The notes: generated by a model from the letters alone, not told the origin. A stretch of 64,000 nucleotides of DNA from Echiichthys vipera (GCA_963691815.1 OY829662.1:14657241-14721240), one strand, 5' to 3'; counted from the first letter of the stretch, positions 49,186 through 64,000 are shown. Numbers and translations are program-made.

Positions 49186-49300
49186 CAGGGTCCGAAATCA
49201 ACTTTTTCACTCACCGGCCAAGGTGGCGGGTAGATGAAAGAATCCACCGGCTAGGTATATTCTTTACAGGCCAGAAAAATAAATAGCTTTTTTTCTGTCA
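49186..49300. mobile_element. hAT-type MITE end fragment
   Basis: CAGGGTCCGAAATCAACTTT, then CACTCACCGGCCAAGGTGGC and a GGGTAGAT motif, resembles the end of the element at 865-1621 (CAGGGCT...TAAC...CACCAGCC) from a related family. The other end was not found. Confidence 0.5.
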
Positions 49301-49739
49301 CATTAAGCCAACAGTTTCCAGCTGTACCACAGCCTCCTACAACAAAATGGAAAAAGATTTGTGGCCTGATATGAAACCCTGACAGTATAATTACGGACAG
49401 TATAATTATTGTTGACAGTTTTAGCAAAGAGCGGGACCACCATCATTTAGGTACTGTCTTTGGTCTTAACTTGTAGGAATAAACCCGTACAAGGCTACAA
49501 GCTTCAACTATAGCTTATTTGTCTCTGCCTGTGTACTTGCTGATATTATTCACTGGCACATAGGTGCAGGTAAAGGACTTGGTCCAATGTTCAGTTCAGT
49601 TCAGTTCTCAACAGCCATGGAGCTGGCCCACATGGTGAGCGAGCCTGACCTGGGTGCTTTGAGAGACTCAGTGGTGAGAAAGGCAAGGCAGAAACTTTCA
49701 CCTCAGATGCTTGAGGAAATTCCAGGTATCCTCTCAAAT

Positions 49740-50010
49740 ACTGAGGAAATTCTACTGCAGCACCATTAATGTCATCCTGACGGGGAACATCACTGCCTGG
49801 TATGAAAACAGCACCAAACAGGACCGCAAGGCACTGCAAAGAATCGTTCATTCTGCCAAACAAGACGCAGTGCTCTACCCAAAGGCGGCGCTGCAAGAAT
49901 AAGGCTAAGAGAATCATTAAAAATGTCAACCACCTGGATAACAGCCTTTTCTTCTTGTTGAGGTCAAGGAGAAAGCACTACATACACTTAAGGGCTTTTA
50001 TTTATATAAT
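49740..50010 (+). pseudogene. LINE open-frame C-terminal fragment, frameshifted
   Basis: NVILTGNITAWYENSTKQDR then KALQRIVHSAKQ in one frame, and KRIIKNVNHLDNSLFFLLRS then RRKHY in another, match the C-terminal part of fish LINE ORF2 proteins (typical pattern LTGCITAWYGN...RKALQRVVRTAQ). A frame change near 49890 and stops make it dead. Confidence 0.65.
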
Positions 50011-52340
50011 ATTTTAAATACATGAATGTACTACGTCTACTAAAGTAAAGTACCTGAAAACTTCAGGTACCATGTACAACCTGAGCCAATTCAGCTCCTA
50101 AAAACTCGAAACCACACTGGGACGTTGTTAGAAGAATTCTTCAGGGTAACAAATGCAAACCAGCGATTTGTGACTTTATATTTCTATCAAAGCAGCATAT
50201 AAAGCAAAAAAAAAAACCACTCAGAAAGCATTTATGACTTGTCTCTTGAGAATAAAAGGGACTGCTTTTTCACAGTAATACATCTCCCTGTGGCATGAGC
50301 ACCAATTACCTGAGATTTGGTATAAACAAACCAGCAAAAAGTGAAGCAAACACAGAAATTGCATCTGTCGACACTTTCAAGTTAGCATGACAAGTCAGCT
50401 GTCGAGAAATAGAAAACAGCCCTTACTGTGACATTTACTAAAAGCATTATCTGTGCCAAAAGAGTAAGGTACGGCTTTTCGGTTTATGGTGTTAACAGCT
50501 TTTTGTTAGGGAAAGGATGTGGTTTGATAAACGATGTTCCAACAGCTGAGTGATTCAATGACACTGCTTTTAAGTCATTAGAGTAAAAAGTCAGAATTAG
50601 GACTCAAACAAATTGTCTGGGCTGCCTTCCTGTTTAAACATGACTGTCGGGCTTTCTTGGGATCCTTTGACACTGGAAAACTTTGCTTAATAAGGGTACG
50701 AGTTCAGGGACAGGAGCCACTGTTTAAAAAACAAACACTGTTATCACAACTACACGATAAACCCGCCTAATTAAGTCCAGCGGGGACTGGATCTGTTAAG
50801 GGAAATAAACAAATACAGATTTTAAAGAAAGCAAAAAGAAATTCCACCGTCTCTGGAGACAGTTACTCCACAGGGGAAATAAGATTTGGCAGAGTCACAA
50901 AAACGATTTGAAAACTTTAAGGAGACATGCGGAAGCTAATGAAACTTCTTCTGATACATGATGTATTTACGATCAACTCAAGAGATTGTAAGAAAAACCA
51001 TAGAAACAGAAATAAGGAAATGAGAACAAAACAAACAATAGACAGGAGACATAAAAAGAATAAAGACACAAAGGATGCACAATAACTTACTTGACTTCCT
51101 TTCAATGTCGCCACATCAGAGATATTCCCAGTTTGCACTCTATTCATAGTCTGAAACCTTGTCATTAAATGTTTAATGTTCAGCAGAGGAACACACAAGC
51201 CAAGGTAACTCCAAATAAACTTGCTAAATTATGAAAGGGCCTGGGTGATCCCTACTCCGTGTGTCCTCCATCCACACGATTCTATTGTACATCGAGCTCT
51301 TATGGATGCTGGCAGGCAGTGTTTATGTGCAGTAATCCCCTGAGCTCCTTGACGCTGCTCTGTCACTCCGCTTTAAGCCTGGAATTTATCATACAGTTGG
51401 TTTATCATACACAGTGGTAAAGCTGCTCAGCATAGTGGACCCCATACATAGAAACAACCAGTCTTTTAAACCTTATTTAGCAAGGCTGCACAGCCCAAAA
51501 AGAAAAAGCCATCATTTACCAGGGAGAAGCAGCAGGGGAAGAGGTCATACTGTGTGCTCAGATGCTGCTTAATAGAAACAAAGACATGGAACATTTGAAA
51601 AGGGGTAATTAACCCTAACCCTGGGTAATTTTTGACATTAGTGCACTTGCAATACTGCTCAGCATGCATGCCTGAAAACACACCATCAGATGAGATAAAG
51701 AAGGTCAAGTAAACAATAAAGAATCCAGTGCAGATGAAAGCTTCATATGCAGTTTCATTTGTATGTCAAACCACTGGTTTCGTAAACATGCATATCTCCT
51801 CCTGTGCAGCAGGAAAGAGGGATTTTACAGAACCTCCACAGACGCTTAAAGCAGTAGATATAAAAGCATTTATGAAGAGGCTGTTGGTAAATGCTATATA
51901 ATAGAGAGGATAGGTCTGCCTTTATGTTTTTGTGTGGAAACCATAACTAATAATGAATTCACATCACTAACAAGACTGTGTAGCTCTGTGTGGCAGGATT
52001 TTATAGCTGTAAGATAAAAAGATACAGTAGATGGTGGTCAGCATGCCCCCAGTTTGGAGAAGCAAGCAGGAGAGTTTGAATGCAAAAAGTCACACAATTA
52101 CACAAAGCAACAGATGTATGAAGGCAAGGTAAAGCAATGAAAATATTCTAAATATAGCGTACACTTAACCTGATGTTTTGCTTTTGACGATAAGTACCTC
52201 ATCCAAACCCACTTCAAAAAATCCAAACTATCTCTTTAAAGATCCTCTCCTCTGTATAACATACTCGAACAATACCTTTTGGGGGGATTTGTTGATAATG
52301 ACAAAAAGATAAAATAGCAGCAGCCTTATCTTTTCCTGGA
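50010..52340. other. Gene-free stretch
   Basis: No gene seen. A perfect 9-bp inverted repeat with a 3-base loop (GTACCTGAA-AAC-TTCAGGTAC) lies at 50050-50070. Confidence 0.45.
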
Positions 52341-52348
52341 AAATTCTG

Positions 52349-52530
52349 GGAAGACCCAGGACTAGGTGGAGAGATTATATCTCCGGACTGGCCTTGGAAC
52401 GCCTCGGTATCCCCCAGTTAGAGCTGGTTAATGTGGCCCGGGAAAGGGAAGTTTGGGGTCCCCTGCTAAAGCTGCTGCCCCCGCGACCCGACCCCGGATA
52501 AGCGGATGAAGATGAGATGAGATTACTTAT
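52349..52530 (+). mobile_element. Rex3 (RTE-type) LINE 3' end with intact last 50 codons
   Basis: An open frame from 52349 to stop TAA (52499-52501) encodes GRPRTRWRDYISGLALERLG and continues through VAREREVWGPLL to LLPPRPDPG. This is the C-terminus of the Rex3 reverse-transcriptase protein. It is followed by a short GATGA-rich tail, as known for Rex3. The 5' part is absent, consistent with truncated retrotransposition. Confidence 0.8.
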
Positions 52531-53744
52531 TGGCTGATTGTAACCTTTAGGCTACAACAGTGATTTATTTTGTGTAAAGCCAGTCCTTTAAACACCTGGT
52601 GAAGTGATCTAAAAGTAATTTCATCCCAAGAGCCAAAAATGAATCCTTAAGGAACCGATCACTACTATACTTGTATCACTGTCAAGTATTGATGGATTAG
52701 TTGCCTTCTGAGCGATGACCTAGCCATAAGCGAGTCCAAAAGGTTAAAAGTCATTAATCTTAAAGCATAATCTGTTGGTATAATGGGAAAATACATACAG
52801 TAAATCAAGACAATTTGTCTTGATTTCACTTGGCTCCCACTGCTCCTACCCTTTCTCTTCTTTATCGCTGGTATTCCTCATCTGCGTTATCTCACTCCAT
52901 TTCCCCCTCTTAGCATCTGTATCATCCTTAATCTAAATTAACTCAATTCCTCTCCACCACTTGGCAGAGAAAAGCAAAGCAACTTATCTGCCGCTCCATC
53001 TTCTCAGTTATACACACATCGTGCCCTGCCACTCGCTCTCACTCACCTCTGGAACACAAAACCCACACAAACACACACACAGTAGATGCTTAAGGCCATC
53101 ATTATGTAAACTTCGCCTCAAGTGACCTGTAATGATCCCAAAATAATTTGTGCTTTCATGCATAGCTAAGTTGTTGTTCTGTTGATGCTTGTTAGCAACA
53201 AAAAAACAAGTGCCACAGTCTATTTAATCTTAAAGAACTGTCTCTTTAAGCATGTAGGCAGTTATGCAAAGGCTTTTGTTCTGTTCTGAACTGCAGGGAT
53301 GCCTACATGCCTCTCCCATGAAGAGCTATGGTTTCACTTGTTGCAACTGACCCCACTTATGAATGACTTACCCACAAACAGTCAGGGTTGCAGGAACAGA
53401 CTTTATCTACAAGCACAAATCAGCCTGCGATACCTAGAGCTAATCCATGAACCTGGACTGTATGAATGTTTTCAATCATTTCATTAGGCAGGCACGGCCT
53501 AAAGCATTATCATTTCCCATGTCTGTACATCGGAAAATAACGTATAACACACCCTGCATCTCATCTCTGTAGGAAGACTGACATGCACTGCACAGCATCA
53601 TCATCCACAGTCATTCACGAGAAAGTGTTCTGAGAGGCAAACAACATATGAACACACCACGAAATAGTGAGCAGCAGAGTCAGCGAGGGAAGGAAAGCAG
53701 CTCCTGTAGCTGTAGATGTAATAAATGGTCTATTTCATTGGAAT

Positions 53745-54067
53745 TCCATTGCTAGGCAACAGCCTGGGTCCTTGTTAACTTCCTGTCAGAAGATGGGATG
53801 CACATACTATTCAACAGGAAATAAACTGGGACATACATAGAATGATTATATTTACAACTGTGAAATGGTCTAGACATTTCATCTGGGTGTTTCTATGCTG
53901 CTATATAGTAATATCACTATATGGCTGTAAATCACAAGTGTCATCAAAATATGACAGTTGTAATCATACACTCCAAATGTGTCCAAGTTTATTTCGTGTT
54001 GCAATGAATATGAACGACATCAACTGACAGGAAGTTAACAGGGCCCAGGCTGTTGCCTAGCAATAGA
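53745..54067. mobile_element. MITE (323 bp) with 44-bp terminal inverted repeats
   Basis: The left end TCCATTGCTAGGCAACAGCC continues to CTTCCTGTCAG (53789). The right end (54024-54067) is its near-perfect complement, reading TCTATTGCTAGGCAACAGCC on the other strand. Only a few mismatches separate the arms, so the insertion looks comparatively young. No coding sequence; superfamily not determined. Confidence 0.85.
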
Positions 54068-57000
54068 TGTCCCTTGAAAAGGCCTATATTGATTCTTTGG
54101 ACAATAACACAGTACTTGCTGATATCACTGATATCTGCCATGATGCAATTTCGATTCAATTCAGCGGCCTGCGATCGATGAGAGCTGATATCATATTCCC
54201 ATCTAACACAATCGGTCACATTTATATCAACAGACACATAAAGCCGTCAGCAGTCACATGTAAGTATACAATACTTTCAATAATGCAGAGCAAACTGACA
54301 TGTTTTATCTCACAAAAAAGCAACACAAACATGATTTGAAAATGTATGACAGTTACTGAGCTCTTCCAGACATTTACATGGAAATAGTCTATTCTTTACA
54401 ACTACAAGAATAAATATACGGTACGAATTTCAAAAATAAGGTGCGCTAAAAATGATGATATGTATCAATAATTATAACATAGGACCTAAATGGAGGCAGC
54501 TAACAGTTATTTCCGTTATCGATTAATCATTTCTTATGTAAAATGTCGGCAAATACATTAATAAGGTCCAAGGTGATGTTTCTACTATTACAGATAACTA
54601 TCATTTCTGTCAATTGACTAATTGTTTTAATAGGTCAAATGTGTTAAACAATACCTAAAACTTTAACAATGTTGCTTTTGAATATCAAAGAAACGAAAGA
54701 CAAAGTATCAAAAACATTTGTTACACAACTTGCATCAACCAAATATAGTATTTAATGTCTTCTTTCCACTTTCTGTTAGCATTTTTTCACCTGCTAGCAA
54801 ATCAAGCTTTCAATGCATGAGGGATATAAAACAAACTTTCTACTAATGGGGGGGGAAATGGTAAAAATGAAATTGGGAGCCTTTGATGTAGTACAGCAGC
54901 ACAATATATCACAGTATATGAGTCAGTAATACAGTTGCGTCACGCTATGTCAGCCTGCAAAAGCACACCTGTTAGAGTCATTTAAGTGGTTGTGTAATGC
55001 AGGTAATGTAATCAGCAAACAGAGACTAGTTAGGCAGTAAAACAGACACACAAATAGATGCAAACCTACGTATTCTTGTTGGTCTATCCTCATGAGGAGG
55101 GTGAACTGACTCCACTCCCTCCCATCCAGTAGCCCTTAAAGAGACAGTTTTATATATGTTTAAATATGTTTTATATTATACCACTTGCTCTTATTTGTGC
55201 AGAAAGAAAGAGTCGTTGGATGGTTATGTGAGGCTGGATTGAGCTCTTGAAGGACCCTCAAGCAGTTAAACACTGGTCTGCGGAGAGCATGAATAATACT
55301 CCACAGAAGCAGTGTGTTGTTGTGTAATGAATATTTGATGTGTTTAGTTTACGTCAACGTAGCATAGCTAATGGCAGCTCTTTAAAGGAGGAGAGGAGAT
55401 GAGTTTTGACAGAAGAGAGCTGCAGACGCGACAGGCATGAATCACTGTGCCGTGAGAAGAAGCCAGCGAGTCAGTCAGCTAGGTGAGGGGGGGTCATGAA
55501 GGAAGAAAAAGAAATGCCCTGCTCAGTTCTACAAGCCTTTTCACAGCACATGATGAAATGCCAGCAGATGGTACAACTTAGAGAAAGTGATCTCATATGT
55601 ATAAATCCTCACCATTGAGTGTTAACTCAATATTGGCCGAATTTTAGAGGGCCTCCAATGGATTCAACAGAAAAACTGCTGGTTTGACATGTCTGTTTTT
55701 TAAGCATTGCTTCATTAATCAGCATAATATGAATGCTTAATGACTAATCTTTCATCTACTGATCTATTATGACGTTTCAATTACAAAGTAAACTGCTGCC
55801 TGTTTGTGTCACATCATTGTTCTCCAAACAGGGGTGGAATGGCCACCTGGCAGATTGGGTACTTTCCCAGTTTTTTGGGCTGACAGGCTGATCAATAGCA
55901 TCATGAGGCCTGGGCATTCAACGTGTATATATGTGTGTGTGATTTTCTTCCATTATATAATATATATGTGTATATATAATGGAAAGAATTTGAAGCAACT
56001 CTGCAAGGTTAAAGCAGGTAGTAACCATGACGTTTACACCATAAATTGATGCAGAAAAGGCTCAAATAGGTGTATAAAAGTGATCATAAACTTGTAAAAT
56101 GTACTGATGATAAACAATAAAAAACATTTGATGAGAGAGTTTTATCACACACTTTATGATATGCAGACTATAGCACTGGCCATCAGGGTGCCACTGAGAC
56201 ATACATAAATTTTGTCCTGTAAAAATTATTCTTAACAAACAAATATTTTTGTTTGTGTTTTCTCAAGCCAAAAACCATATTCCAATGCTTGTGGGAGACA
56301 GTTCTGTACAAAGGGTTGATTAAGTCACTAAAACCACCACTAAACCTTAGAACATTGTTCTGGTGACAGCCCTCACCAAGGAGTGTGTGTGTTACATATG
56401 TGATGTAGGTCAATGTCTCCTGCTGTGTACACAACGTGTGGAGGCCATCATCCCGCCCCTTGGGTCAAAAACACATGACATCAGCAGTCTTTTCGGTGAC
56501 GCAGGAGGACATGTTTTTCAACTCTAAATGAAGACAAAAGCTTCATTCATTGACACAGATAAAAAACACTCCTTTGGAAGATATAAGTCCGACACTGTCT
56601 GCAATCTTCTTTTATGTCCAGTCCTCATTCCAAAGTGTTTAGCTATTACACCACTAAGTATAAGCAGCACCGCAGCAGCGTTTACTCCTGCAATCACCCA
56701 AGGATACTGGGTTCAGTTCAAGTTTTGTGTCGAAAAGCCAAGAATCAGTCAGACACATGCCTCCCGTAAAATAACTACTTGTCATTGCTGTACTGTTTTT
56801 GTAAGAATGAAAAAAAACAAGCTATGAATTAGTGATTTTTAAAGGTTGCTGCTTTTTTCCAATCTTTGCACTAAACTAAGATTGGGTTATCTAACTTCCA
56901 GTAAGAAAGCGAATGAGGATATTTCCCAAAAAGTGCAACCAATCCTTTATTATTGTTGTTTTCATATCCCAGGCCATCATCATCGTCATCATCATCGTTT

Positions 57001-57720
57001 TATTAACAGTATCATATGGATGCCTATATTTAATGTGATATCATAGGTTTTCTTTTTTGTATCACTAATACAAAAGGTTTTTCATAATTGTCTCCTATAT
57101 ATTCTTATCCATGAATTTAAATGGGATCAGTTATGTCATATATAATATAGGCTATCGTTTATAATAGATCAGAAGTGTGTTCTTTTGCTGGATTCGCTGA
57201 AGATCTGTCTGAACAGCTCAATTGGCGTCAAAAGGAAGTAGGCAGCGCTTCCTGACACTTGCATCTCCTATCTGCTTCTGCCCATCCACTATATTTCTTC
57301 GTATCACCGCTGTCGACGATTGTGTTTAAATTATATATTACACGTTTGTAAGTTGTGTCTAAGCAAGAGAGACGAGCAGTCACACTAAGACACCAATTGA
57401 ATTTGTAATTGAATAACCCTGTTGTGGAGCACAATTCGGAAGTTATTACATGGTGTTGTGCGCCAGAGTTTCAGAAAAAAAATCCTTCTACTAGCGGGAA
57501 TAATCTCCACTCCTGTGGGTACTGTATGCTGCAGTGGCTGCAGTCATGTACTCTATCTTGTAAAAAAGAAAAAAAATACATACTCCTGAAACCCCTGACA
57601 CTTTTCACAGCTTGTGTTTGTTTTCACACTGATCTTTTCCCCAAAGCTTGAGCGAAAGTATCTCATGACTCCCCCTGTGGTTTCATCATATTTAAGGAAA
57701 CACTGGTTAATTGATGACTC
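54068..57720. other. Gene-free stretch
   Basis: No exons or RNA genes recognised. Short AT-rich palindromic runs occur (for example ATTATATAATATATATGTG near 55953). TTAAAGAGACAGTTTTATAT at 55136-55156 resembles one end of the MITE at 47594, without a partner end. Confidence 0.4.
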
Positions 57721-57915
57721 TAAAAAAAAAAAAAAATTGCCCGTAGGTGTGAGTGGTTGTCTGTCTCTGTACGTCTCTATGTGCCCTGTGATGGACTGGC
57801 GTCCTGTCCGGGGTGTACCCCGCCTCGCGCCTGATGTCAGCTGGGATCGGCTCCAGCACCCCCGCGACCCCGACCCCGGGATAAGCGGTTGAAGATGAAT
57901 GAATGAATGAATGGC
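57721..57915 (+). repeat. Fish SINE/LINE-3'-tail repeat with (GAAT)n tail
   Basis: ATTGCCCGTAGGTGTGAGTG, GTGATGGACTGGCGTCCTGT, CCGGGGTGTACCCCGCCTC, AGCTGGGATCGGCTCCAGCA and GGGATAAGCGGTTGAAGATG, ending in GAATGAATGAATGAATGG, is one of the best-known dispersed repeats in fish genomes. Confidence 0.8.
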
Positions 57916-60900
57916 ACATTTTCAGTTTGAGACCAAATGATTATCTTAAGCTCTATTGTAAGAAAAACCTATAATAATGATCTAAAGTCACAATTCACTT
58001 CATGAGCTATTTAGGGGAAGTTTTTTTGGCTTTAAAGATTTTAGGTTTGTTGAAACAAACAAGAAATGCACTGCTTGTGTAATGATTGACAATGATTCAC
58101 TTCAACAGTTGCATTCCCTGCTGGACCTTTGTCACAGCCTCAAACCTATGCAGCAATTACCCTTTACATACTTTTGCATACAATTTTCGATTGTATTTTT
58201 CTGTGTAACAGTTTGATTATTAAAATACAATTAGCACTAACACACTGCAGACTGTAACACTGTAAATATTGCTTTATTTTTTTCCCCCTTTCTCTTTTCT
58301 TTATTTTACATCACATACTGTAGATGCCTGGGACATAACATTTGGAAGAAAATCAGTTTCAATCAGTCTTCTCCTTGTGGGTATTTTGTATTTTTGTTGT
58401 TGTGTTGATAATCAATCTAATTTGAAAGCAATGTGCTTTATGTACCATTTCAGGTTTGTTTAATACTCCTGTTTTTTTTTTATTCAGTAACGAAAGAAAG
58501 AAAAGAGAAAAATTGTTATTATTTTATATGATGAAGGATGAGAAACATCAATATTTCATTTAAAATGGCAAAAAGAGAGTCAGTAGAAATGATGAAAACT
58601 ACTTTTTTGCGAATGGAGCAAAGTTGACATGTGGACGGCATGCGACCCAAAGCCCATGGCAAAGACATGGTTGTGAGTTTTCAGTTGAGCAGTCGATGAG
58701 ATAAAGTGAATGTTGTTTGTGGTCTTCACTGTGATAATAGGCCGTGTTTGGGAGCAAAAGCAGCTACACTTGACCCTCAACCCACAAACGTTGCAAGACA
58801 GGAGAGGTTATTTTTAGCGCTTCGCAGTGTGGCTCTGAACAAACAGAAAATGGCTCAATACCGCTACCTCCTCCAGGGTTTACAAAGAAGTTCAGAGAAA
58901 ATAAAAACCTTTTTGTTTTCTTTCATCTTCCTCTACCTAGTATTGATTCTCCTGCGTTACATCTCTTTGCTCTACGCTGCATGGAAATGTTTCTGTGTGC
59001 ACTCAAGAGGAATTTAGTTCCCACAGGACTGGCAGGTTAAGTGAGACATGAGCCAGACAACTGCCACCTTTCAAACTTTCAAATCTGATCCACAATAGTG
59101 GCCCGTTAACAGCCACGTGCACATGGCCCCTGTTCAGTCAACACTGGAGCGTGTAGGTTGCTCATTAGTGAGTAATCGTATAAGCCAAATTGAGCCTGAT
59201 TGTGTGATTCATCAAGCAAGACAGCGCAAGTGATGTGTTTCCATCATCACAGCCCACTGGCTGTTCTCAGGCCAACATGACTTATATGAGTCCGCTGAGA
59301 TCATTCTAGTCTTGACCTCTTAACATGAAGCTACAGTACATATCTCAATCCATCAACAAAACATAAGGTCTTATGGAATTGAATCGGCAGATTGATTGTC
59401 TGTAAAGTGCTATTTATCAGAGGCCAAAAAAGCTAGGTTAAGTATTCACTTAATAAGTATCAGTTTACATGTACTGAGTTCAAATATCAAAGACGGTCAG
59501 CTCCGCTCTCCATACCATACCTAGTTCATTTGAGATAATCAAGGGTGTTGATAGTTTCATAGATGGGACAATATATCACAAATGTTGCTGTTTTTATTAT
59601 GCAATCTTAGCTAGGTCACCCATGAGAAAACAAATGTATTTTTTCCTTCATGACTTGCATTTTGTGCCAAATTAAGCGACGCAGACATTGGATGGCACCC
59701 TATAATGCATGCAAGAAAGTTTCACCCTTATCACCTCACTGCTTTTTCAGAAAACCTCAATATGTAGTTGTTTATTAAATTCTAAAGTCAAACTGAAATT
59801 TGAAAAAAAACGTGAGAAAGCAGTATGTGGCCATGATTTTTTGTGGTGGTGTTATTTGACAGATCTAATGTCTGTGTAGGCAGGCACTAAAAATAATTCA
59901 TAAAATCCCCACAGTTCAAGCTGCCACACAGGCAGTGAAGCAGCTGGGGTTGTTAGCTGTTCCTTTTTGCTGTTGGCACCATCTGTGATTTGAGCATGCT
60001 GTACGTTACTCTGTGTCGAAAGTTCCACTTTCTGAGTGAAATATAATCTTATTAGTACCATAAGTCCAGCCAAATGTTTATTGTAGAGGGACAGCTGTCT
60101 TCATCACTAATTGTCAGATAAGATAAAATACACCTTTGTTTATCTCCAGGGGGAAATTCAGTCATTGTAGCAGTAAAACAGAAACAACAGGCATAAATAA
60201 TAACAGGTGCATTAGCTAAATAGAATGGAATAAAAATAGAACCTAAACAAACTAAATTAGAGTAGTTGAAGGACAAAAAACAACACTATCTGAGGTTGTT
60301 GACAAAGGAAAGAAAAACCTTTTATAGCAATGTTTATATACAAGGCCATGACATGTTTCAGTCAGTAGCACAACACACAAACTGCTAGCAATGCGCTCAA
60401 ATGTCAATCTAATACTACCATGGGAAAGAACTTCCCGGATGCTTAAATCACTGCTGTTTGGACAAATGCATCCAAAATGTAGTTTTATCCTCTTTTGAAA
60501 AATGCAGAAAATCCAAAATAACTGCAGTGTAATATTTGTTTCTATTAACACGTACTTAGATTTGGGGAATACAAATTACGCTCATGTATTCAAGATGTTG
60601 CTCTTATTTGATTTCATAATGACCAAAAACTGTTCTTCTGCAGACTGGGAAACAGCTATTTTATAATAAATAAACAGGATGAGCCATTATTAATGACCCT
60701 ACCATTAAAAGCGAGAGGGTCATGGATATCTATCTACTTCCTTTAACAGTGCTAGCTCTATGGTCTCATTTGAACCTCACACACACTGGGAAGCTTTAAT
60801 CCTCAAACAATTCCCTGACTTTTTTGAAGTGATTGAACGAAGACAGGAATGAGATGTTGAAATGTCGATGGGTGATAGCCAAAGTGGGTCTTCGTGCTGT

Positions 60901-61881
60901 GAGAAGTGATGAAGTGATGAAATGATGAAATAATGCGGGTGGGGTCTCTGCAGAATACGGCATCCGTGCTTTTGCTTTATATTCAGTATTAGAATAGGTT
61001 TATATATTCAGTGAGTGTTGTGTGTTTGTTTGAAAATGGAAAAAGTGAGGTTTTCTGACCGTGGCAAGAGATGCACTTACAAAAACCAAAATATATTTAA
61101 AAGGAAAATATTTTTAAACTCCTTTTTGTTTACAAAAGCTCAAGTACTGATTCCTTTTGACCGGCTCTGCAAAAACAATTTAGCCCCTGTCACTTTGATT
61201 AATCCTGTCGTTGTCCCACTGCTGAGAAAAGGCAACATCAAAACATTGTCTGTATTTGTTCAGAGGGGCAGGAAGGTAAGCCGTTGGCAGCCACCCAGAC
61301 CAAAGTAAGTGATGGAATGTCTTGCATCTCATTACTCACATCTGAGAACACGGAGGAAAGACAACAGCACTACGCAGAGACCAGAGCACAATCCACAATG
61401 TGGCCTATATGACATGTTTAGCCTGATGTATCTCAATAGGAGCATCCCTTAAAATCCCCAACAATGGTGTAAGATACCCTCTGTGTGCGTCTTCCACTAT
61501 TGCCAGCGATGTTCTGTTTGTATAACAAGTGTATTTGTTTATGGCTCTATAAAAAACATTAAGTAATTTGATGTTCCCCTAGAGGTAAAGAGCTCATTTC
61601 GAGAAGCAGTTTCATTAAAGGAACTGACAGTTGCTCTGCTACTGGCGCACTGTTGGATGTACTTGGGAAGATTTAATAAACACTTAACTTATCCGTTTAA
61701 CCCAACACGTGCCTGAAAGTTGGAACACCGAAATCACCCATCAAATCGTGGCTCGAAGCAACAAGGGAGTCGATGTCTATTCAATAAGCAGTAGATGTTT
61801 CCTGCAGCTAACAGGAAGGGATTGGTTCTGACCCTTCCCCTTCAATTGTGTATATAAACACTGTGTATCTGTACATATACA
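57916..61881. other. Gene-free stretch with a retroposon-like fragment
   Basis: No gene recognised. Around 60115-60180, AGATAAGATAAAATACACCT and TTATCTCCAGGGGGAAATTC resemble the common fish motif AAGATACACTTTATTGATCCCAGGGGGAAATTCAG in shortened form. Open frames up to 103 codons have no family match. Confidence 0.4.
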
Positions 61882-63714
<1,833 letters not shown>

Positions 63715-64000
63715 TTAAGGGTCCCATATTGTAAAAATCATGATTTAAATTGTTTTTTTCCACAGAGAAATGCACACAGCCTGTATTCAGAAACTGTGCA
63801 TTTAAACGAGCCTCCTGGACTTCTGTGCGGTTGTGATGTCACAACTATACTATGTATGTATAAAGTGTCTCTACAGTGCCGTTACAGTCATTGCCTGGCG
63901 AGAATGATGGTACAGAGACACCAAGATCGCAGATTCGGACGACCCGGAAACACTAACCAATCAAGGCACCTGGGCTTTTTTGGGAGTAGAGGCTTAAAGA
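63715..64000. mobile_element. Partial copy of the TTAA element of 802-2035, opposite orientation, cut by window end
   Basis: Begins TTAAGGGTCCCATATTGTAA. The stretch CACAGAGAAATGCACACAGC through GTGCATTTAAACGAG is the complement of the 1905-1962 region of the left-edge copy. The remaining part, including GTTGTGATGTCACAACTATA, is typical of the same fish family. Confidence 0.65.

Overview
This is a vertebrate nuclear window, most likely from a teleost (probably percomorph) fish. It is AT-rich and gene-poor, full of long CA/GT, TC/GA and AT microsatellites. It also carries repeats typical of bony fish: a Rex3/RTE LINE 3' end, a Tc1/mariner remnant, hAT-type MITEs with target-site duplications, and TTAA-type MITEs. 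There is no sign of bacterial, phage or plasmid organisation.

One protein-coding gene is certain. On the minus strand, thirteen coding exons between 40710 and 31283 splice with matching phases into a 507-residue class B1 (secretin-family) GPCR, closest to the glucagon receptor (gcgr). The model has a start preceded by an in-frame stop, an N-terminal hydrophobic segment, a six-cysteine hormone-binding domain, seven membrane segments, the conserved TM3-ECL2 cysteine pair and a stop codon. Teleosts can keep two gcgr copies (a and b); which one this is cannot be settled from the sequence alone. A candidate non-coding 5' exon ends at 41153. The region 42.1-43.0 kb upstream holds a dense cluster of TC, GA and GT microsatellites.

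Layout: 1-31 kb is gene-free 3' flank with several MITEs and some stretches that look like conserved non-coding sequence (around 7.6, 11.6, 15.8-16.3 and 16.5-16.9 kb; a visual judgement only). 31.3-41.2 kb is gcgr, with an inverted repeat pair in intron 5 and a CA/TG microsatellite that forms the 3' splice-site tract of exon 4. 41-48 kb is the 5' flank. 48.3-54.1 kb is a cluster of transposable-element remains (Tc1, hAT-like, LINE, Rex3, a MITE with 44-bp terminal repeats). 54-64 kb is gene-free, with a fish SINE/LINE-tail repeat at 57.7 kb, a 115-bp GT tract at 61.9 kb, and a partial copy at the right edge of the same TTAA element seen near the left edge.

I found no evidence for a previously undescribed gene system. 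The observations most worth checking concern gcgr splicing and intron structure and the nested transposon insertions.
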